A DNA stretch of 5,191 bases from JBDSTZ01 sp039927975. Its GTDB lineage: Bacteria > Pseudomonadota > Gammaproteobacteria > Burkholderiales > Burkholderiaceae_D. The position numbers and the translations under genes were made by a program. Below, piece by piece: positions 1-4,379 of the stretch. Numbering within the stretch: position 1 is the first letter of the stretch; the number at the start of each line of letters is the position of its first letter. Below the pieces are notes generated by a model, which was not told the origin of the DNA, did no database searches, and worked only from the letters and a program-made list of their open reading frames with translations. Where the stretch lies: positions 1 through 5,191 of the forward strand of contig JBDSTZ010000019.1 in NCBI GenBank assembly GCA_039927975.1, given 5' to 3'.

Positions 1-2
1 CC

Positions 3-311
3 GAAGCCCAGGCCGCCGCCGTCAACGCCGCCGTGCTGCAGCTCAATCTGCCCTGGCGCGCGCTGCAGGACGCCATCTCGGCCGCCACGCCCAAGCAGAT
101 CGCGCTGCTCGCGCTCGAACCCGACGCCCGCAAGCACAGCATGAAGATCACCGCCGAGGCACGCGGCAGCGACGACATGATCGCCTACATCGAGGAACTC
201 AAGCAGCAGCAGCTGTTCGTCGCCGTCACCCTGAGCCGGCACGAGATCAACGAGCTCGATCCCAACAAACCGATCCGCTTCCAGATCGAAGCCGCATGGA
301 GTGCGCAATGA
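3..311 (+). CDS. PilN-like inner-membrane assembly protein, C-terminal part (5' end outside window)
   Basis: The reading frame is already open at base 3 and ends with TGA at 309-311, giving 102 visible codons. The gene therefore starts upstream, and the GTG at 33 is an internal Val rather than a start. The visible part looks like the periplasmic ferredoxin-like domain of PilN/GspL-type assembly proteins. It has an amphipathic helix ending in LNLPW, a strand (IALLALEPDA), a strand (KHSMKITAEA), a helix beginning DDMIAYIEEL and a final strand (PIRFQIEAAW). In such families this domain pairs with PilO in the periplasm, anchored by one N-terminal membrane helix that would lie upstream here. The stop overlaps the next start (ATGA), and the next gene is PilO-like, which supports the N-O pairing. 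The family call rests on fold pattern and context; the membrane segment cannot be seen. Confidence 0.75.
   Translation, partial: EAQAAAVNAAVLQLNLPWRALQDAISAATPKQIALLALEPDARKHSMKITAEARGSDDMIAYIEELKQQQLFVAVTLSRHEINELDPNKPIRFQIEAAWSAQ
298..301 (+). promoter_or_regulatory. Ribosome binding site for the PilO-like gene
   Basis: GGAG lies 6 bases before the ATG at 308. It decides the start: an in-frame ATG at 296 overlaps this GGAG and has no comparable site of its own, so 308 is preferred. Confidence 0.6.
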
Positions 312-880
312 AGGAGTTCAATGTCGGCGCCCTGATGCTGCGCGTGCGCCTGGGCGCGGCCCGTCTCGGGCCGCTGGCCTGCGGCGCGCTGCTCCTGTGC
401 GTCGCCGGCGCCGCCGCGCTGGCCTGGCTGCTGCCGCAACGCGCGCTGCAGCAGCGCCAGCACGCCGTGGTGGTCGGCCTGGCCGCGCTGCCGCCGCCGC
501 CCGCGCCACTGCCGCCGCCAGTCAGCGCCAATGAAAACCTGGCCCTGTTCTACGACGTGCTGGGCGAACAGCGTTACGCCGAGCAGCAGGTCAAGACCCT
601 GTTCGGCCTGGCCTCCAAGGCCGGCCTCTCGCTCAGCCAGGGCGAGTACAAGAGCAGCTACGACAAGCACGCGCACGTCCACGCCTATCAGGTGACCTTG
701 CCGGTCAAGGGCAGCTACAACGCCATCTGGCAGTTCGGCCTGCTGGCGCTGCGGGCGATTCCCTTCGCCTCGCTCGACGAGATCAGCTTCAAGCGCGACA
801 ACATCGGCAACGCCAACGTGGAGGCCCGCATGCGCCTGACCATCTATCTGTCCGACCAGCCGCCGGGAGAGCGTTCATGA
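308..880 (+). CDS. PilO/GspM-like single-pass inner-membrane assembly protein
   Basis: A 190-residue protein with a short cytoplasmic N-terminus, one hydrophobic helix (about residues 20-42, ending in AWLLP), a short Gln-rich helix (about 44-52) and a proline-rich hinge (62-71, PPPPAPLPPP). A periplasmic domain of about 115 residues follows. Its order is helix (QVKTLFGLASKAGL), strand (SQGEYKSS), strand (AYQVTLPVKG), helix (YNAIWQFGLLALRAI), then two strands (SLDEISFKRD and ARMRLTIYLS). That is the ferredoxin-like pattern of PilO and GspM, which dimerise with PilN/GspL and link the cytoplasmic ATPase to the secretin. The start at 308 is chosen over 296 because it gives an ATGA overlap with the upstream stop and a GGAG at good spacing. 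The gene lies between a PilN-like and a PilP-like gene, as in pilMNOPQ operons. In the secretion-system-X naming that I recall, it would be 'transmembrane protein 2'. The specific function is inferred. Confidence 0.82.
   Translation: MKEFNVGALMLRVRLGAARLGPLACGALLLCVAGAAALAWLLPQRALQQRQHAVVVGLAALPPPPAPLPPPVSANENLALFYDVLGEQRYAEQQVKTLFGLASKAGLSLSQGEYKSSYDKHAHVHAYQVTLPVKGSYNAIWQFGLLALRAIPFASLDEISFKRDNIGNANVEARMRLTIYLSDQPPGERS
865..869 (+). promoter_or_regulatory. Ribosome binding site for the PilP-like gene
   Basis: GGGAG sits 7 bases before the ATG at 877, inside the last codons of the upstream gene. With the ATGA overlap at 877-880, this indicates coupled translation. Confidence 0.6.
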
Positions 881-1446
881 CCCCGCGTCACCTGGCGCTC
901 GGCGCTGCGCTGCTGCTGGCCGCCGGCTTCGCCCTGTTCGGCGACAAGACGCCCGACGGCCAGGTCGCCGAAGCGGTGGTGCGCACGCCCGCCGCGCGAC
1001 CGGCCGGCAAACCCGCCGCTGCCGCCGCCACCGCCGCCGCCACCGCCACTACACCCGCCGCCGCCGCGCCGGAGACCCAGATCGTGCGCCTGCGTCCGCG
1101 CGCTGAACTGATCGCCGACGCCAGCGACGCCATGGGGCAGGGCGCCAGCGTCTTCATGAGCCAGAACTGGATGCCGCCGCCGCCCAAGCCGGTGCCGCCG
1201 CCGCCACCGCCACCCCCACCGCCGCCGCCCACCGCGCCGCCGCTGCCCTACCAGTTCATCGGCAAGGCCAAAAGCGACGGCACGCTTGAAGTGTTCCTCG
1301 CGCGCGGCGACAAGACTTACATCGTGCGCAGCAATACCGTCATCGACGGCATGTACCGTGTCGATTCCATCGCGCCGCCCACGCTCACCCTGACCTACCT
1401 GCCGCTGAACCAGGTTCAGCAGCTCAACATTGGAGTTCTCGACTGA
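877..1446 (+). CDS. PilP/GspC-like proline-rich inner-membrane protein
   Basis: A 189-residue protein with one N-terminal hydrophobic helix (about 4-21, LALGAALLLAAGFALFG). A long disordered linker follows, with an Ala/Thr/Pro tract at 47-65, a conserved-looking segment (VRLRPRAEL) and NWMPPPPKPV leading into 12 consecutive prolines (107-118). The C-terminal domain of about 70 residues starts at LPYQFIGK and is rich in short beta strands (GTLEVFLARG, KTYIVRSNTVIDG, YRVDSIAPPTLTLTYL). This strand pattern resembles the homology-region domain of GspC and the beta domain of PilP, which dock on the N0/N1 domains of the secretin encoded next. The linker would span the periplasm. Homologues in similar clusters have, as I recall, been labelled 'secretion system X translation initiation factor'. 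That name looks wrong for a protein with a membrane anchor and a beta domain; it may come from low-complexity similarity to the Ala/Pro-rich part of IF-2. Confidence 0.82.
   Translation: MTPRHLALGAALLLAAGFALFGDKTPDGQVAEAVVRTPAARPAGKPAAAAATAAATATTPAAAAPETQIVRLRPRAELIADASDAMGQGASVFMSQNWMPPPPKPVPPPPPPPPPPPPTAPPLPYQFIGKAKSDGTLEVFLARGDKTYIVRSNTVIDGMYRVDSIAPPTLTLTYLPLNQVQQLNIGVLD
1015..1071 (+). repeat. GCC/ACC-rich low-complexity tract encoding Ala/Thr/Pro
   Basis: Nineteen codons are almost all GCN, ACN or CCG and encode residues 47-65 of the PilP-like protein (blocks of Ala broken by Thr and Pro). The tract is in frame and is part of the flexible periplasmic linker. Confidence 0.7.
1195..1230 (+). 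repeat. Twelve consecutive proline codons
   Basis: Twelve proline codons in a row (CCG, CCA and CCC mixed) encode residues 107-118 of the PilP-like protein. Mixed codons argue against a simple slippage array and for selection on the protein. A run this long is expected to stall ribosomes unless EF-P assists. Confidence 0.85.
1432..1435 (+). promoter_or_regulatory. Ribosome binding site for the secretin gene
   Basis: GGAG lies 10 bases before the ATG at 1446. That ATG shares its A with the TGA of the preceding gene (TGATG). The spacing is slightly long but usable. Confidence 0.5.
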
Positions 1447-3473
1447 TGCCTAGTCAACGCAAGGGCAACCGCTGCCTGCAAGCCTCACGCGGTGTCGCCG
1501 CCGCCATCGCCGCGCTGGCGCTGGCCGGCTGCGCGGGCCAGATGGCCTATCGCGAAGCGAACGAACTGACCGCCCAGAACAAGCTGGAAGCGGCGCTGCC
1601 GAAGTACCAGCAAGCGATCGCCGCCGATCCCGGCAACGCGATCTTCAAGGCGGCCTTCTTCCGCGCGCGCGACCGCAACACCAGCCGCCTGACCGAGTCG
1701 GGCGACCGCAAGCTGGCCGCCGGCCAGGTCGAGGCGGCCCGTCAGGATTACCAGCGTGCGCTGGCGCTCGACCCGGCCAATGAACGTGGCCTGGCCGGCA
1801 TGCGCCTGGTCGAGTCGAACGGCCGGCTCGACCGCCTGATGGTCGAGGCCGAGGCGGCCTTCGCCAAGAAGGATTACGACACCGCGCGCCTGAAAACGAC
1901 CGCCGTGCTGACCGAGCGCCCCAACCACGAGCCGGCCCGCCTGCTGGCCGCGCAAGTGGCCGAGGCCAGCGCGGCGCCGGCCGAGACCGGCCTGGCGGCG
2001 GCCTTCAAGAAACCGATCAGCATCGAGTTCCGCGACGCCTCGCTCAAGCAGGTGTTCGATTTGCTGTCGTCGAAGTCGGGTCTCAATTTCGTCTTCGACC
2101 GCGACGTCAAGACCGACCAGAAGACCACCATCTCGCTCAAGAACACGACGATCGAATCGGCGCTGTACTACGTCCTCATGACCAACCAGCTCGAGCAGCA
2201 GGTCATCGACGGCAACAGCATCATGATCTTCCCGAACCTGCCGGCCAAGCTGAAGGACTACCAGGACTTGACCATCAAGACCTTCTATCTGGCCAATGCC
2301 GACGCCAAGGCGGTCGCCAACAGCATCAAGGTGCTGATCAAGTCGCGCGACGTGGTGGTCGACGAAAAGCTCAACCTGGTGATCGTGCGCGACAGCCCCG
2401 AGGCGATCCGCGCCGCCGCCCGCCTGGTGGCGGTGCAGGACGTGCCCGAGCCGGAAGTCATGCTCGAAGTCGAAATCCTTGAAGTCAACCGCAGCCGCGC
2501 GATGGACCTCGGCATCGCCTGGCCAACCTCGCTCGCGCTGGCGCCGCTGACCACCGCCGGCGGCGCCCCGCTCACGCTCGACGCGCTGCGCAGCCTCGGG
2601 CACGGCGACCTCGGCGTGACCGGCGTGTCGGCCACCATCTCGGCCAACAAGGTCGATGGCGATTCGAACACCCTGGCCAATCCGCGCATCCGCGTGCGCA
2701 ACCGCGAAAAGGCCAAGATCGTCATCGGCGAGAAGGTCCCCAACATCACCACCATCGTCTCGCCCGGCGCCGGCGGCTTCGCCTCCGAATCGGTCAACTA
2801 CGTCGACGTCGGCCTGACCCTCAACGTCGAGCCGACCATCTACCTGAACAACGAAGTGGCGATCCGCGTCGCCCTCGAAGTGAGCAACATCGTCGATTCG
2901 ATCCAGACCAAGTCCGGCACCGTCGCCTACCGCCTCGGCACCCGCTCGGCCACCACCATGCTGCAGTTGAAGGATGGCGAGAACCAGGTGCTGGCGGGCC
3001 TGATCAACAACGAGGACCGCAGCAGCGGCACCAAGATTCCGGGCCTCGGCAACCTGCCGATTCTCGGCCGCCTGTTCGGCAGCAACCACGACGCCACCAC
3101 CAAGAGCGAGATCGTGCTGTCGATCACGCCTCACCTGGTGCGCAATATCCAGCGGCCGGCGCAGAACGCGTCCGAATTCTACGGCGGCAGCGAGCAAGTC
3201 TTCCGCCGCCGTCCCGACGCGCCGCAAAGGCCCGAACTGCCGGCGCGCCCGGTCGTCGGCGCACCCGCCGCCGTGCAGCCCGCGCCGGCCCAGCTGGCGG
3301 CGCCAGTGCAGATACCGCCGCCGCCCCAGCAGCCGATGCCGATCGCTCCGCCACCGGCGCAAAGCGCTCCGCTGCCGGTCCAGATCACGCCGCTGCCCAC
3401 GCCAGGCGCCGCGCCGGCGCAGCCTGCGCCCGTGCCGTTCCAGGTCGCGCCGCCGCCCGCGCCCGTCCCATGA
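1446..3473 (+). CDS. TPR-containing lipoprotein secretin (GspD/PilQ-like outer-membrane channel)
   Basis: A 675-residue protein expected to form the multimeric outer-membrane gate of the system. A basic N-terminus and hydrophobic stretch end in a lipobox, L26-A-G-C29. Cys29 is followed by Ala, not Asp, which favours outer-membrane sorting. Residues about 33-66, 81-114 and 130-164 look like TPR helices with typical endings (AIAADPGN, ALALDPAN, LTERPNHEP). An STN/N0 domain follows (about 190-264; SIEFRDASLKQVFDLL), then a single N1-type domain (about 272-330; YLANADAKAVANSIKVL). The secretin core runs about 337-567, with EVEILEVNRS, TLANPRIRVRNREKAKI, VGLTLNVEP, KIPGLGNLPILGRLFG and ending SITPHLVRN. 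Residues 568-675 are a Pro/Ala-rich tail with recurring VQI/FQV motifs. GspD usually has N0-N1-N2-N3, so this periplasmic stack is short, as in PilQ. The adjacent PilP-like protein is its likely partner. The only other cysteine, Cys10, lies in the signal peptide. Secretin identity is very secure; the substrate is unknown. Confidence 0.95.
   Translation: MPSQRKGNRCLQASRGVAAAIAALALAGCAGQMAYREANELTAQNKLEAALPKYQQAIAADPGNAIFKAAFFRARDRNTSRLTESGDRKLAAGQVEAARQDYQRALALDPANERGLAGMRLVESNGRLDRLMVEAEAAFAKKDYDTARLKTTAVLTERPNHEPARLLAAQVAEASAAPAETGLAAAFKKPISIEFRDASLKQVFDLLSSKSGLNFVFDRDVKTDQKTTISLKNTTIESALYYVLMTNQLEQQVIDGNSIMIFPNLPAKLKDYQDLTIKTFYLANADAKAVANSIKVLIKSRDVVVDEKLNLVIVRDSPEAIRAAARLVAVQDVPEPEVMLEVEILEVNRSRAMDLGIAWPTSLALAPLTTAGGAPLTLDALRSLGHGDLGVTGVSATISANKVDGDSNTLANPRIRVRNREKAKIVIGEKVPNITTIVSPGAGGFASESVNYVDVGLTLNVEPTIYLNNEVAIRVALEVSNIVDSIQTKSGTVAYRLGTRSATTMLQLKDGENQVLAGLINNEDRSSGTKIPGLGNLPILGRLFGSNHDATTKSEIVLSITPHLVRNIQRPAQNASEFYGGSEQVFRRRPDAPQRPELPARPVVGAPAAVQPAPAQLAAPVQIPPPPQQPMPIAPPPAQSAPLPVQITPLPTPGAAPAQPAPVPFQVAPPPAPVP
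3147..3470 (+). other. Proline/alanine-rich C-terminal extension of the secretin
   Basis: This segment encodes residues 568-675, after the last secretin-domain strand. It starts with a polar part (ASEFYGGSEQVFRRRPD) and continues as about 85 Pro/Ala/Gln-rich residues. Three short motifs recur: VQI at 621-623, VQI at 645-647 and FQV at 665-667, each followed at once or after one residue by a Pro-rich run. In GspD this position holds the pilotin-binding S domain; no S-domain likeness is seen here. Confidence 0.7.
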
Positions 3474-3952
3474 TCCGAGCGCGCCGCGTCGCCGGCTTCA
3501 CCCTGATCGAGCTGCTGGTGACGCTGGCGATCCTGGCGATGCTCGGCGCGCTGGTGGCGCCGGCCGCCCAGGTGACGATCCAGCGTCGCCAGGAGCAGGA
3601 GCTGCGCCGCGCGCTGCACGACATCCGGCTCGGCATCGACGCCTACAAGCGCGCCCACGACGAGGGCCGCATCGCCAAGGCGGCCGGCGCGACCGGCTAT
3701 CCGCCCAAGCTCGAACTGCTGGTCGAGGGCGTGCCCGACCAGCGCAGCCCGCAGAAGGCCAAGATCTTCTTCATGCGCCGGCTGCCGCGCGACCCCTTCA
3801 ACACCGACGCCACCTTGAAGCCGGAAGAGACCTGGGGCAAGCGCAGCTATGCCAGCGAGGCCGACGAGCCGAAGGAAGGCGACGATGTATATGACGTGTA
3901 TTCGACCTCGGACGGCGAGGGCCTGAACGGCATCGCCTATCGCAAATGGTAA
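3470..3952 (+). CDS. GspG-like type II secretion pseudopilin (first of two)
   Basis: A 160-residue class III prepilin. The 9-residue basic leader (MIRARRVAG) is followed by F10-T-L-I-E14, the PilD-type cleavage and methylation site, with the conserved Glu at +5. A hydrophobic helix (10-31) and an amphipathic helix rich in Arg/Gln (RRQEQELRRALHDIRLGIDAYK) follow. The globular part has GYPPKLELLVEG, RRLPRDPFNTD and WGKRSY, and ends with YDVYSTSDGEGLNGIAYRKW. That Asp/Ser-rich end is at the position of the calcium-binding loop of GspG. The length and motifs fit the GspG family (type_II_gspG), the major subunit of the pseudopilus built in the inner membrane. The start overlaps the secretin stop as ATGA at 3470-3473. 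No clear Shine-Dalgarno sequence is visible in the Pro-rich codons upstream, so translation probably depends on coupling. No cysteines. Family identity is firm; being the major subunit of this system is inferred. Confidence 0.93.
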   Translation: MIRARRVAGFTLIELLVTLAILAMLGALVAPAAQVTIQRRQEQELRRALHDIRLGIDAYKRAHDEGRIAKAAGATGYPPKLELLVEGVPDQRSPQKAKIFFMRRLPRDPFNTDATLKPEETWGKRSYASEADEPKEGDDVYDVYSTSDGEGLNGIAYRKW

Positions 3953-3954
3953 CC

Positions 3955-4377
3955 ATGACTCCTCCCTTAGCCCCGGCCCCGGCCCCGGCCCCGGCCCCGA
4001 CCGTGCGCCGCCCGCGCGGTTTCACCCTGATCGAACTGCTGGTCGTGCTGGGCATCGTCGCCTTGCTGCTGAGCCTGGCGGTGCCGCGCTTCTTCCCCAG
4101 CATCGACAGCGCCAAGGAAACCGTGCTGGCCGAAAACCTGCGCAACACGCGCGCCGTGATCGACCAGTTCTACGGCGACACCGGGCGCTATCCCGAATCG
4201 CTCGACCAGCTGGTCGAGAAAAAATACCTGCGCAGCATACCGCTCGACCCGATCACCGACAGCACCACCACCTGGCTGGTGGTGCCGCCCGAGGATCCGA
4301 GCAAGGGCGTGGTCTACAGCATCCGCAGCGGCGCCCCCGGCACCGACCGCAACGGCAAGCCTTACTCGGAGTGGTAG
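3955..4377 (+). CDS. GspG-like type II secretion pseudopilin (second), with Ala-Pro repeat leader
   Basis: A prepilin of 140 residues from ATG 3955. The cleavage motif is RRPRG followed by FTLIELLVVLG, with Glu at +5 (E27), then a hydrophobic helix (23-42). The domain contains AKETVLAENLRNTRAVIDQFY, GRYPESLDQLVEKKYLRSIPLDP and TTTWLVVPPEDP and ends SGAPGTDRNGKPYSEW, all typical of GspG-like proteins. The leader is unusual: 22 residues with five Ala-Pro units. The start is uncertain. ATG 3946 is in frame (143 residues, overlapping the previous stop), ATG 3955 begins 2 bases after that stop, and GTG 4003 would give a standard 6-residue leader just before the cleavage site. None has a clear Shine-Dalgarno sequence. 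I chose 3955 because the next gene also starts 2 bases after its upstream stop. The gene probably supplies a second major or minor pseudopilin that co-assembles with its neighbour. Confidence 0.9.
   Translation: MTPPLAPAPAPAPAPTVRRPRGFTLIELLVVLGIVALLLSLAVPRFFPSIDSAKETVLAENLRNTRAVIDQFYGDTGRYPESLDQLVEKKYLRSIPLDPITDSTTTWLVVPPEDPSKGVVYSIRSGAPGTDRNGKPYSEW
3970..3999 (+). repeat. Perfect hexanucleotide repeat, (GCCCCG)x5
   Basis: Five exact copies of GCCCCG encode (Ala-Pro)5 in the leader of the second GspG-like prepilin. Because the unit is 6 bases, copy-number changes stay in frame and change only leader length. Confidence 0.9.
4368..4371 (+). promoter_or_regulatory. Ribosome binding site for the third pseudopilin gene
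   Basis: GGAG lies 8 bases before the ATG at 4380, within the last codons (Ser-Glu-Trp) of the upstream gene. It supports 4380 as the start of a frame that stays open to the window edge. Confidence 0.6.
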
Positions 4378-4379
4378 GC

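Noticed and set aside
296..307. ATG 296 as the start of the PilO-like gene
   Set aside because: It would add only MECA and overlap the GGAG that serves ATG 308. The ATGA overlap at 308 fits the other junctions better.
33..311. GTG at 33 as the true start of the first gene
   Set aside because: The frame is open upstream to base 3, and the PilN-like fold needs an N-terminal membrane helix not present after 33. It is an internal codon of a gene cut by the window edge.
1015..1071. GCC-rich repetitive DNA considered as a CRISPR or mobile-element repeat
   Set aside because: The repetition follows codon phase and encodes Ala/Thr/Pro within an intact gene. There are no spacers, inverted ends or target duplications.
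1485..3362. Long open frame on the minus strand (625 codons) opposite the secretin gene
   Set aside because: It mirrors the codon phase of the secretin in GC-rich DNA, reads as Arg/Gly/His/Asp-rich low complexity with no domain, and has no supporting context. The plus-strand product is an unmistakable secretin.
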